From assembly GCF_026410085.1 (NCBI RefSeq), contig NZ_CP112866.1, forward strand, positions 1,550,001 to 1,614,000: 64,000 nucleotides of DNA, given 5' to 3'. A program made the translations under genes and the position numbers. The stretch comes from Pseudomonas quebecensis. GTDB lineage: Bacteria; Pseudomonadota; Gammaproteobacteria; Pseudomonadales; Pseudomonadaceae. Within the stretch, counting starts at the first letter, position 1, and each line of letters begins with the position of its first letter. Shown piece by piece: positions 35,262-44,596 of the stretch. A model generated the notes under the pieces. That model was not told the DNA's origin, ran no database searches, and saw only the letters and a list, made by a program, of their open reading frames with translations.

Positions 35262-38200
35262 TCAACCGTCGGCGGCGGTGTCGTTTTCATCTTCGCTGAC
35301 GGTGTACCAGGCCCAATAGGTGGTGCGCTTGAGCGTGCCGTCGGCGTTGAGGGTCTGCACCACGCGGCCGGCCGCGTCGTAGGTGTGCTGGTCGCACAGC
35401 CCCCCGGTGCGCAGCGACGCGTCATTGATGTAGCCGTGCCGGTCGGCGAAATAGGGCCGGTAGACGCGCATCGGCTGGCCCCGCAGGGTGTACTCCACCC
35501 GCTCGCTGACGCGCCAGCGCGGGTTGGCGTCGACCTCCCGGATGCGCTGGTTGTGCAGGATCAGCGTGCCGTCGACCGCCACGGCATAGGCCGGACCCGG
35601 TTCGGTTTTGTGCTTGCTCTGCAGTGCGCGTCCAAAGCCGTCCCAGTGACTGAGCAGCAGGCGAACCTGCCTGGCCGGATCGTCGGGGTAACGATCGGCC
35701 TGCAGCGTCAGGCAGTGCACCGGTTCGCGATGCGCCTGGCTGATCAGCCGGCTCAATAGTTGTTGATCCTGGCTGGCGGTCGACAGGCTTTTTTGCAGGC
35801 GCAGCCGCGCGGTTGCGCGGATCTGTCCGCCGGGCAACAGGTAGTGCTGGCTCACCCATTCCGGTCGCAGGTCGGCCTCGGCAAGGGTGCCCATCCAACT
35901 GAAAGGCGCGTACACCCAGGCGCTGGCGGCGTTACCCAGCACGGCCTCGGGCGCTTCGATTACCTGCGCGATGGGCGCTGGCTGCGCGGCTTCGGCGGAC
36001 GACAAGGGGGCGAAACCCGTGGCCGTGCCGGATTCGTGGCCGTAGACACTGCTGGCCAGGACCCGTCCGAACCCGTCGTAGCGCACTTCCTGCACTGTGC
36101 CGTTGGGGTCCACCCACGTGAGCGGCTGCAACAGCCGATAGTCGTAAGTGGCGCGGGTCACGCAGCCGTCGGCCTGGGTCACCTGGCGCACGTGGCAGCC
36201 GTACGCGTCGTATTCCAGCGTGGTTTCGCCCAAGGATTGGGTCAGGCGCCAGCTGCGCAGGCGGCAAAAGCGCTTGGCATTGAGGTAGCGCGCAAACCGC
36301 CTGCGCACCGACCACAGTTCCGGCGGTGCGCTTTGCTCTGCGGCATTGGCGAAGAAAAACACTGCCATGGGCTGGTAGCCAAGGTGCTGCAACTGCGCCT
36401 GACGGTCCCAGGCCGGTTGGCCCGGCAGCGTGGGAATATGCGCGTAGGCCTGCAGGGCGTCGGGGCCCAGTTCGGCGCTTTCCAGGTAATCGCTCAGGGC
36501 ATGCACGGTGGCGACGCCCGCGTCCAGCGTGCGGCCCTTGCCGCCGGGTTCGCGGTAGCGCTGCACCGATAAGCCGCTCAATTGCCGAGGCGCCTGCGGC
36601 CCCAGCGGCCCGCTGTGCCGGTCGATAAACCTTTCGTAGCTGACGGTCGCGGGGGTGAGGCCCGAGGGCCATTCGCCCTTGGGCAGCGTCCAGGCATTGC
36701 TGCGCTGGCGGTAGGGCAGGCCCAGACGCCATTGATCCGGCCGAGGGAGATGAATCCACTGCGCCAGGGTTTCGCTCAGGTAATAGTGCTGTTGCGCCGC
36801 GTCGTGGGTATCGCGCCACCACTGGTGTGCGTGAGCATCGCTGAGCTGCACGGGCGGGGCATCGGTGGCGGTCTTGCGCCGCGCGTGATGCAACGTGACG
36901 CTGTGCACCAGGCTGCCGTAGGCATCCCAGCGCAGGTTGAGCTGGTGTTGACACACCGGGTCGTCGGGCACGCGCTCGTAGTGACAGTCCAGGATTTCCA
37001 GCCTCAGCGGCAGCAGTCGCGCCCAGGCTTGTGCGCCATGCGCCGGGGCCAGCTGGCGCACCATGTAGCGGTGCTGCTGCACGGACAACGGCACCCCGTC
37101 GGCGGCGTCGAGGGCGAACACTTCGACCCGCAACGGCAACCCCCGAAGTGCGTAGGCGGCCTCGCGTTGTTGCTGTGGGGTGGGCGGGGTGATCAGGCTG
37201 TCGTGGTGATCGGTGGGCTGCATCGCATCGGGCGTGGTGTGCCGCCCGATCAGCGTGGGGCCTGGCGTGATGGCGTGGGGGTCGTGCTGGCTGTAATCGT
37301 CGCGCGGCATGTCGAGTGATTGGCCGGTGTGAAACCAGCGTTTGCTCAGCAGGCCGCCGGGCGCAGCGTCGCTGTCGCGTTGCAGCACCAGGCCGAAGCC
37401 GTTAAAGGCGCGTTCCTCGGGCGCGTAATACGCCTGCCGATACCTCAGGCGCTGGGTCAGCGTGTTGCCGGTGATTTCGTCGTGCTGCACCTGCTGTTTG
37501 ACCACATCGATAACGAACGGCAGCCGGCAGCGGGCGCGCAGGCCGTTAGCCTGGCGCTGATGTTTTTCATCCAGCCATTCCTGAGCGCTGCTGCGGTAGG
37601 TGAGCCGGGAGACGGTGCCGAGGTTGTTGCAGGTGTAGCGCAGCAAGCCGGGGCGGGTATCGAAAAAGTCGTAGCACCAGTGGCGCGGGCGCGGGTGCAT
37701 GACACTGACTACCAGGCTGACGAAACCCTGGCCACGCAGGTCCGTCAGGCTGACCTGGCACAGGTCGTCGTGCCGTACCCCGGCCGGCCACGGCAGCACC
37801 AGCGGTGTGGCGGCGAAGCCATTGCCGCGCTGGTTGAGGTAGATGCGCACCGCGTCCGGCGTCAGGTACAGCAGGTCATTGGCGCCACCGCCGTCCAGGT
37901 CGGCGAGCAGCACATTGGCCGCCTTGAACGCGGTGTGCCGAAATGGCAACGTGGCCAATACCCGACCCTTGCCGAAGCGCCCGCGGCCCAGGTTCGGCCA
38001 GCACTCGATCCGGTCATGGCGGATGCGCACCAGGTGCGGCTGCCCGCTGCCGAGCACATCGCTGAACCCCACCCACTCGCTGGCGCAGGGCCGCAGACTG
38101 GGCAAGTCATCACCGTCGATGGCATGCGCCAGGTCGACGCCCGCCGCGAAGCCTTTGGCTTGCCGATTGGCATACAGCCGCACACTGCGCGGGCCCACCA

Positions 38201-39743
38201 GGGCCAGGTCGGCCAGGCCGCTGCCCAGCAGGTCGGCGAATACCGCATCGGCGTGCAACAGCTCCACCGGGATGGCGTCGAACGGCACAAACCGCGCCGA
38301 GTGCGGGCCGAGCCTGAAGAAACCGGCCATGCCCGGGCGTGCCACTACCCACTCCGGGCAGCCGTCACCGTCCACGTCCAGCAAGGCCTGGAACGTCGAC
38401 TCGCCGGCCGGGTTGATGGGCAGCGCCTGGGCCGGACCATAGGTGACGGCGTCGGCATCGGCGGGGTTGTCGGCCCGCTGCGGCGCGCGGTAATACCAGG
38501 CGTGAGCGGTGCGGTACAGCATCCCCGGTACGCCTTCGCCATAAAGGTCCACCAGTTGATAACGGTGACCGTCGTTCAAACCGGGGAAATCCTCAAGCGG
38601 CCGATAGCGCGCGCTGTCCAGTTTCAGTGTGCTGCCCTGATACAGGCATTCCTGCGGCGGCAGGCAGGTGAGGTTGCCGTGGGCATCCACCGCCTGTTCG
38701 TGCACGGCCATCAGTTGGTTTACCCCGTTGCGACTGAGGTGATGCTCCAGCAGCAGACGCCGCACCAGGACCGGTTCGGGGCCCATGCCTGGCTCGTCGG
38801 GAAAGGCATGAAACATCAGGACTTGCCGGCACAGGCGCAAGGTGCGCTGTTCGAACCCATAGGCATAACGGGAGAAGGGATCGGCGCGCGGCGTCCACGC
38901 GTGCAGCGGCGCGTAGCTGGGGCGCTGATCGAAGGCGTCGGTGCGCTGCCCATAGTCGAACAGCAGGTGAAAGTGCCAGGCGTGGCGGGTGAGGTCGTCG
39001 CTCTTGAGCAGGTACGGCGCTTCTTGTTCCCGGGCGGTGGCGTTGCCGTAGTAAACGCTGTGCAGGTAGCGCTGGGCGCGGCTGTCATGGGGGAAGGTGC
39101 GGCTATCGGTCTCGGCCTGGTACCGGTAGCCGATATGTTCGCCGTGGGCATTCAGGCTTTCTTCCAGCAGCCATTGCGCGACATGGTGCGGTTGCTCGGG
39201 GTCGGCGATCCGCGCGATCGGGGTCTTGCCGTACAGGTGCTGGCTGCCGTCGCTGGCCTGTACCCACCAGAAGCCGGCGCCGTCAAGGGCCGAGCACCAA
39301 TGCTCGATGCGCGAGAAGTCGCTCTCCACGCGTGGAAAGTGGCGGGTCACGGTGTAGGTCGTGCCCAGTGGCACCTGGTTGAAGGTGTCGCGCTGGGTGC
39401 GCAGCGGCGTGCCATCGGCAGTGCATTCGGGCATCCATGCCTGGGCGTCCGGCCCCAGCAGCGTGTCCGCTTCGGTGTAGGTCGGCACGCCGCGACGGCT
39501 GCAGCGTGTGACGGCCGCCACGGCAACCGTCCAGCCGAAGCCGAACGCGCTGTTGCCGGCATCGCTGCGGTAGGTGAGGGCCAGGGTCGGTGCGTAGTCA
39601 CGGCCGGCGCTGATCGGTAACGCGATCTCGAAACATGCGGCACCGTCGGCGCCGACCGGGGCCCAGCCTTTGGCGGCGCCTTGCGGGGCGGTGGCGGTGG
39701 TCGGCGGCGCCGGCAGGGGCGATAGATCGGTAGACGGATTCAT
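35262..39743 (-). CDS. tcaC: Tc toxin subunit B (TcaC/TcdB-like)
   Basis: A 1493-residue TcB protein, close to the ~1475 residues of Photorhabdus TcdB. The N-terminal SpvB domain starts GAAKGWAPVGADGAACFEIALPISAGRD. A FG-GAP/VCBS beta-propeller follows (~residues 390-690, repeats such as LLDVDGDGCPEWVV and LLADLDGGGANDLLYL), which docks onto TcA. The middle TcdB_toxin_midN/midC regions and Rhs-like C-terminus (YDAAGRVVQTLNADGTLKR) build the cocoon with TccC. No toxin activity of its own is expected. Its ATG overlaps the tcaB-like stop (ATGA), giving translational coupling. It is convergent with tccC. Confidence 0.95.
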   Translation of the reverse strand: MNPSTDLSPLPAPPTTATAPQGAAKGWAPVGADGAACFEIALPISAGRDYAPTLALTYRSDAGNSAFGFGWTVAVAAVTRCSRRGVPTYTEADTLLGPDAQAWMPECTADGTPLRTQRDTFNQVPLGTTYTVTRHFPRVESDFSRIEHWCSALDGAGFWWVQASDGSQHLYGKTPIARIADPEQPHHVAQWLLEESLNAHGEHIGYRYQAETDSRTFPHDSRAQRYLHSVYYGNATAREQEAPYLLKSDDLTRHAWHFHLLFDYGQRTDAFDQRPSYAPLHAWTPRADPFSRYAYGFEQRTLRLCRQVLMFHAFPDEPGMGPEPVLVRRLLLEHHLSRNGVNQLMAVHEQAVDAHGNLTCLPPQECLYQGSTLKLDSARYRPLEDFPGLNDGHRYQLVDLYGEGVPGMLYRTAHAWYYRAPQRADNPADADAVTYGPAQALPINPAGESTFQALLDVDGDGCPEWVVARPGMAGFFRLGPHSARFVPFDAIPVELLHADAVFADLLGSGLADLALVGPRSVRLYANRQAKGFAAGVDLAHAIDGDDLPSLRPCASEWVGFSDVLGSGQPHLVRIRHDRIECWPNLGRGRFGKGRVLATLPFRHTAFKAANVLLADLDGGGANDLLYLTPDAVRIYLNQRGNGFAATPLVLPWPAGVRHDDLCQVSLTDLRGQGFVSLVVSVMHPRPRHWCYDFFDTRPGLLRYTCNNLGTVSRLTYRSSAQEWLDEKHQRQANGLRARCRLPFVIDVVKQQVQHDEITGNTLTQRLRYRQAYYAPEERAFNGFGLVLQRDSDAAPGGLLSKRWFHTGQSLDMPRDDYSQHDPHAITPGPTLIGRHTTPDAMQPTDHHDSLITPPTPQQQREAAYALRGLPLRVEVFALDAADGVPLSVQQHRYMVRQLAPAHGAQAWARLLPLRLEILDCHYERVPDDPVCQHQLNLRWDAYGSLVHSVTLHHARRKTATDAPPVQLSDAHAHQWWRDTHDAAQQHYYLSETLAQWIHLPRPDQWRLGLPYRQRSNAWTLPKGEWPSGLTPATVSYERFIDRHSGPLGPQAPRQLSGLSVQRYREPGGKGRTLDAGVATVHALSDYLESAELGPDALQAYAHIPTLPGQPAWDRQAQLQHLGYQPMAVFFFANAAEQSAPPELWSVRRRFARYLNAKRFCRLRSWRLTQSLGETTLEYDAYGCHVRQVTQADGCVTRATYDYRLLQPLTWVDPNGTVQEVRYDGFGRVLASSVYGHESGTATGFAPLSSAEAAQPAPIAQVIEAPEAVLGNAASAWVYAPFSWMGTLAEADLRPEWVSQHYLLPGGQIRATARLRLQKSLSTASQDQQLLSRLISQAHREPVHCLTLQADRYPDDPARQVRLLLSHWDGFGRALQSKHKTEPGPAYAVAVDGTLILHNQRIREVDANPRWRVSERVEYTLRGQPMRVYRPYFADRHGYINDASLRTGGLCDQHTYDAAGRVVQTLNADGTLKRTTYWAWYTVSEDENDTAADG

Positions 39744-42700
39744 GCGTCACTCCCTGCCGGCCGAGCGGTGTAGCGCAGGTGAAAGATGATGTCGGTGATC
39801 GACGCCAGCAGGTCTTTCTGGCGCTGCGGATGGGGAAAGTCCAGGCGCCAGGACGACACCGCGCCGGTGTACTCGAAGGGCAGATAGCGCGGGTCGTTGT
39901 CGAAGGTGAGCGTGAACAGGCCGTTGTCATCCAGCCCGCGTGACAGTGCGATTTGCTGGCGCGCGCGCCATTCGGTGCGCGTGCCGCCGCCGGCAACGTT
40001 CAGCTCGTTGCGGGTCTGGGTCAGCGTGGCCTTGAGGTCCTCGAACGGCCCCAGTGTGCCGGGCAGCGACACGCTGACGTGCTTGATGCGACGCAGCACG
40101 TGGCCGGGGTAGTCCTCGTCGAATACAGCCTGGGGCAGCTCGAAACACAGGCTGCCGTGCTGCATCAGCGCGGCCTTGTGATCGTCCCAAGTCTGGCCGC
40201 TGAGGGGCGCGCCGGACTGCGGGATGATGACCGCGCACGCGATCAGGCGATCGCGCAGCGACACGGTTTTAGTGATCTCCAGCTCGCGGGGCGTGTGTTG
40301 CAGGTAGGCCGCGTTCATGCTGATCAGGTTGAGCTTCATGGCTTCAGCGCTCAGCAGGCCTTGTGAGGCCTGCCGCCAACTGTCGCCCTGGAAGAACCGG
40401 CGGTCTTCGGCGGTTTCGTACTGCCAGCAGGCTTCGGCCGCCAGGCACAACGAGTGCGCGCTGTCATGCAGGGCGTAATAGAACGTCGCCAATTGCGAAT
40501 TCAGCCACTGATACAGCTGCGCCCTGGAGACGCGCGTACTCAACAGTTGATAGGCCGACTGCGCGTGGGCCAGGGCGGTGCGGGCGCTGCGCAGTTGCAG
40601 GCGGGTGGCTTTTTCCTGCTCGGCCTGGGCCTGCAGCAGGGCGTCGATCTGCGCCAGTTCCAGGCGCGCCTGTTGGGCGGCGTGGGCCCAGTCCTCGGCA
40701 CGGCGGTTGAACTGCTCGGTGCGGTCCAGGTCGTTCGCGGTGGCGCGGGCGCGGTTGGCCTCGCCTTGGGCAAAGGCCTGATAGCTGTGGAACAGGCCTT
40801 CAAAGCGCATGCCGCCGAACGAGGTGCCGAAGATGTTCGGCGCGAGCATGGCCGCACCGGCGCCGACGCCGGCAATCGCCACTTTGCGCTCCCACGCGGC
40901 GCTCTCAAGATAGCGTCGGCCGGCAGCGGTTTCACCGGCGCTGCTGCCTTCGTCGAGGCGATGGGCAAGGAAGTCCAGGCGCGCCTTGACCACCGCGCGG
41001 CTGCGTTGCAGGGCGTGGGTGTTTTTCTCGTCGATCATCAGCGCCTGGGCCTGTTGGGTCACCACCAGTCGGGCCAGCTCCCAGGCATTCTGCTGCTGCA
41101 CCTCCAGCAGGTGCGCCTGCTCTTTGCGCTCGATCAGGGTGAGCAATGTGCTGCCGAACTGCGCCAGGCTGTCGACCGCACTCAGGGCGTGCGCGGCCAT
41201 CACCTGGAAGCGGTAATGCCCGACTTCCGGGCGCATCGGCATGTACCCCTCGATGCCCACGGCGGCACCCTCGGCCCGTCGCGCGAGCAGGTCGGCGGGC
41301 GCTATCGGCGCGGCGTACAGCGGCTGGCGTAACGGCTTTGCAGTGATGTCCAGGTGATTACGCAGCCCATGCAGGCGGCTGTCCAACGTGTCCCAGCGCG
41401 CCACCTGTTGCGGGTTCAGCGGCCGGAGCAGGTCAGCGCTGTCGGTGAGCCATGTGCGCTGGCCGAACGTCCCGCACTGACGCAAGAGTGTGCGGTGCTG
41501 CTCGGGCGAGTGCTCCCGTTCGCGTATCGCCGTGGCCGGCGTGTTGGCCAGGCTAGCCAGGGTGCGCGGAGTCCAGCTGTCGGCGCGGGTCAGCGTCGGG
41601 CGCGGGCCGAGCAGATTCTGCGCCTGGATATACCAGAGCTTGGCTTCAGCCAGGCTGTCGGGGCTCAACTGGCGATAGGCCGCGTCGCCACGGTTGATCA
41701 GGATGTCGACGTTGAGCAAGTGCAGCGCCTTGCGCAGATAGCTGGGGAAACTGAGGGCCAGGTAATGGGGACTCTGCGGATGCTGGCAGGCGTAGCTCAG
41801 TTCCATGGGGGCCGTCGCCAGGATGCGCAGTGTCCCGGTGTCCGGCCGGCGTGGGTCGAACAGCGCGTGCAGCCAGCGCTCGGCCTCGGCGAATTGCTGT
41901 TGCTGGTGCAGACGCTGGGCCAGGGTCCAGGGCAAATAGATAAACAGTTCGCGCATGCAGTGGCCATGCGCGCCCTGGAAGTCGCTCGGTTGCGGCGCCG
42001 CCCCGGCAAGTCGTGCCAGGCTGCCTGCAGACAGTTGTTCACGACCGGCGCCGGCCTGGCTGAACACGCGGCTGGCCAGCCGACTGGTGAGTGGGATCGA
42101 CGGCAGCGCCGGCTTGAGGCTCGCGGAAAAGTCGATGAACTCGCTGGGTTCGCCGGTTTCCTCGTGCACGCGTTGAACACGCGGAGAATGGGCCGGGTCG
42201 TCGATACTCTGCGTCTGGCTCAGGGCGCAGGTGACGGCCTTGAGCGCATAGCCCAGCACGCGCGCGCCGTTGCCCAGGCTCTCCAGGGTGATGACGCCAT
42301 GGATCAACGTGACGGCCGAGGTCGGTTGCCCGTCAGGGAGTTTTATGCGTGCCGTCGCGACATGCCCGGCGGGCAACTCCGGTGCCGAGCCCGACAGGCT
42401 TTCGTGATCGGTGTCGATAAAGTTGAGGATATGCATGGTGTTGTTGCCGACGGCCTGCGGCGTGGGCAAGTCCTTGAGCCTGGACTGCATGATCACGTGG
42501 CGATAGAGGCGGATCGGGGTGGACGCGCTGCTGTACACCAGCCTCAGGTCATTGACGAAATGCAGCTTCCTGCTGGACGAGTCGTCCCCCGGCAATAAGT
42601 AGCCGCTGTAGCGATCCAGGATCGCCAGAACGTTGTCCTGGGCATGGGCATAAAGGTGAAGAAAGGCATTTTTGTTGATGAACTTGCCTTCCAGTGAATA

Positions 42701-44563
42701 CCTCGTGACATTCCTGTCGGCGGTTTTTTCGGCGCGCAGCGTGTCGGCCTGGCCCGACAGGGTCAACAGCATGCTGCCCTGGTCGTAGATGGCATTGGCG
42801 AAGGTCTTGCCGGTCTTGGGGTTTTTGAAAAACAGCGCGTAGTGCGTGACATCCAGTTCCGAGACGAGCCCGCTGTCCAGGACGATGGCCGAGCCATGGC
42901 TCAAGGCGACGTCTTCCCTGGCCGCGTCATGCATGGCCGACTCGGTGACCAAATGGATACTCGCCTCACCGTGCCGGGTTGTCAGGTTGATGCGATAGGT
43001 CTGCAGGAAACTCCTGGCGGTTTTCGAGCTGAAAACCAGCTCGTGGGTGATCGGGTCAACCGTCGTATGGGGGCTGTCGGCGGTCAGGATGTCCTGGCTG
43101 CGGTATTCGAAATTCCAGTCTTTCACCGGCGGCGAGGTGTCCGGGATCAGGGCCAGCACCGGCAGCGCGGGGTCCTGCGCCACGCTGGCTTTGAATTGCA
43201 GGTTGCCGTGGTTGATGTCGAAGAACAGGCCGAAATAGCGATGGGCAAAGGGCGTCAGCAAGACGCTGGAAAACACGTCGTCCTCATCGGGGCCGCCAAG
43301 CAGCGCGGTTTGCAAGGGCGTGTTCTGCGTTGACTCGTAGGCTTCCAACAGGCGAATGGTTTCCAGCGCAACGGCCGAGCCCGGCACGATCTTGTAGCGT
43401 CCGGGGCTGCCGGCGGATGCCACGACTTTCACTCCCAGCGTTTGATCGACACTCACCGCCTGGAAGAACTCTCCCGGCTGTTCGCTGCCATGGTTGAGGG
43501 TGTTGGCGCGTATGCCGAGGAACAGGCTATGGGGCGTGCGGCCGTCGACCACCGCGATGGTCTGCGTGATGCCGGCGAGCTGCGCGCGGGTCAGCGCGTT
43601 GACGCCGCGGGTGACGCAATGCTCCTCCAATGCCGTGTGCGGCACGCTCCAGCTGCCATCGAGCTTCTGATAGGAAAAGCACAGGCGAAACTTCACGAAC
43701 CGGCTGTTGAGCCATTCGGTCTGGCGCTGTTGTTGCTCTTCATCGTCATCCTCGCCATTGCCGTTTCCCGTTACCTGCGCGGCGTGGTAGGGCGCCGGCT
43801 TGATGCTCTCGGCCCACGCGATAAACAGCCGGTTGTTGAACCGCACCGGGCGAATGCTGTGGGCGGGGGTGTCGGCGCAAAAAGCCAGGTTGATCGGCTT
43901 CCAGTCAGTCCAGGCCAGCGGCGCCGGTGTGTCGGGGCGGGCGCTGGAGCGCTTGGACAGGTCGAGCGAACGCCAGTAGTAAAGGTTGTCGCTGGCGGAT
44001 TTGCCGACGAAGTAATAGGTGCTGGTATCCAGCTGCCGCACATCGCCGTCGATGTAGCCATTGAGCGTGTGCAGGGTGGCGATGGCTTCGAACCGCGACA
44101 GGTAGCCTTGCACGGCGTTGTGCACCGTGGCCGGCTGCAGGCGGTGCTGGTTGAGGTCGGCTTCCAGTTGTTCGAAGCTGGCGCTCTTGTCTTCGCGCAG
44201 CGCCGGGTCGAGGAAGTTGTGCGGTTGATAGCGCAACTGCTGGGTGGCGCGCCACAACGGGTAAGTGCGCAGGCTGTCGTGCCAGGCCTGGCTTTCATCC
44301 GCTGACGGGCCCTGGGTTTCGTAGCCGGGTTCCAGGCCGCCGTGGATACGGTTGATGTAATGCTGCAGGCTGGTTATCGCACTGGCCACCGGGCTGCTGG
44401 GCACGGCCTGGCTGACTTGTACGTCCAGCAGCCAGTAGTCGTACAGGTCGTTGGGGGTGCGCAGCGCGGCTTTCAATGGCGCGCTGACGCAGTGCGCCAG
44501 GTAGAAGCCCAGCATGGCATCGCGGTGGGCTTGGTTGAGGGTGCTGTCGAGGGTCTCTGACAT
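39740..44563 (-). CDS. tcaB: Tc toxin subunit A, C-terminal half (TcaB-like)
   Basis: A 1607-residue protein covering the pore-forming and TcB-binding part of TcA. The start region (HRDAMLGFYLAHC...PNDLYDYWLLDVQVSQ) matches the TcA ABC-toxin/neuraminidase-like section. A long helical region at ~1080-1400 contains a hydrophobic Gly/Ala stretch near 1225-1250 (VAIAGVGAGAAMLAPN), the likely channel segment. The C-terminal ~300 residues are the TcB-binding domain. The ATG at 44563 is chosen because AAGGA lies 6 bp upstream; the ATG at 44569 would abut it directly. It starts 33 bp after the tcaA-like stop. Combined length with that gene (about 2520) equals one-chain TcdA1. Confidence 0.93.
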   Translation of the reverse strand: MSETLDSTLNQAHRDAMLGFYLAHCVSAPLKAALRTPNDLYDYWLLDVQVSQAVPSSPVASAITSLQHYINRIHGGLEPGYETQGPSADESQAWHDSLRTYPLWRATQQLRYQPHNFLDPALREDKSASFEQLEADLNQHRLQPATVHNAVQGYLSRFEAIATLHTLNGYIDGDVRQLDTSTYYFVGKSASDNLYYWRSLDLSKRSSARPDTPAPLAWTDWKPINLAFCADTPAHSIRPVRFNNRLFIAWAESIKPAPYHAAQVTGNGNGEDDDEEQQQRQTEWLNSRFVKFRLCFSYQKLDGSWSVPHTALEEHCVTRGVNALTRAQLAGITQTIAVVDGRTPHSLFLGIRANTLNHGSEQPGEFFQAVSVDQTLGVKVVASAGSPGRYKIVPGSAVALETIRLLEAYESTQNTPLQTALLGGPDEDDVFSSVLLTPFAHRYFGLFFDINHGNLQFKASVAQDPALPVLALIPDTSPPVKDWNFEYRSQDILTADSPHTTVDPITHELVFSSKTARSFLQTYRINLTTRHGEASIHLVTESAMHDAAREDVALSHGSAIVLDSGLVSELDVTHYALFFKNPKTGKTFANAIYDQGSMLLTLSGQADTLRAEKTADRNVTRYSLEGKFINKNAFLHLYAHAQDNVLAILDRYSGYLLPGDDSSSRKLHFVNDLRLVYSSASTPIRLYRHVIMQSRLKDLPTPQAVGNNTMHILNFIDTDHESLSGSAPELPAGHVATARIKLPDGQPTSAVTLIHGVITLESLGNGARVLGYALKAVTCALSQTQSIDDPAHSPRVQRVHEETGEPSEFIDFSASLKPALPSIPLTSRLASRVFSQAGAGREQLSAGSLARLAGAAPQPSDFQGAHGHCMRELFIYLPWTLAQRLHQQQQFAEAERWLHALFDPRRPDTGTLRILATAPMELSYACQHPQSPHYLALSFPSYLRKALHLLNVDILINRGDAAYRQLSPDSLAEAKLWYIQAQNLLGPRPTLTRADSWTPRTLASLANTPATAIREREHSPEQHRTLLRQCGTFGQRTWLTDSADLLRPLNPQQVARWDTLDSRLHGLRNHLDITAKPLRQPLYAAPIAPADLLARRAEGAAVGIEGYMPMRPEVGHYRFQVMAAHALSAVDSLAQFGSTLLTLIERKEQAHLLEVQQQNAWELARLVVTQQAQALMIDEKNTHALQRSRAVVKARLDFLAHRLDEGSSAGETAAGRRYLESAAWERKVAIAGVGAGAAMLAPNIFGTSFGGMRFEGLFHSYQAFAQGEANRARATANDLDRTEQFNRRAEDWAHAAQQARLELAQIDALLQAQAEQEKATRLQLRSARTALAHAQSAYQLLSTRVSRAQLYQWLNSQLATFYYALHDSAHSLCLAAEACWQYETAEDRRFFQGDSWRQASQGLLSAEAMKLNLISMNAAYLQHTPRELEITKTVSLRDRLIACAVIIPQSGAPLSGQTWDDHKAALMQHGSLCFELPQAVFDEDYPGHVLRRIKHVSVSLPGTLGPFEDLKATLTQTRNELNVAGGGTRTEWRARQQIALSRGLDDNGLFTLTFDNDPRYLPFEYTGAVSSWRLDFPHPQRQKDLLASITDIIFHLRYTARPAGSDA

Positions 44564-44596
44564 CGTCATTCCTTGAGTCCTGGGTGGGTGCGGCCG

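Noticed and set aside
37320..39620. 766-codon plus-strand open frame opposite the TcB gene
   Set aside because: Antisense to the TcB gene, with no recognisable domain and the composition of a codon-bias shadow.
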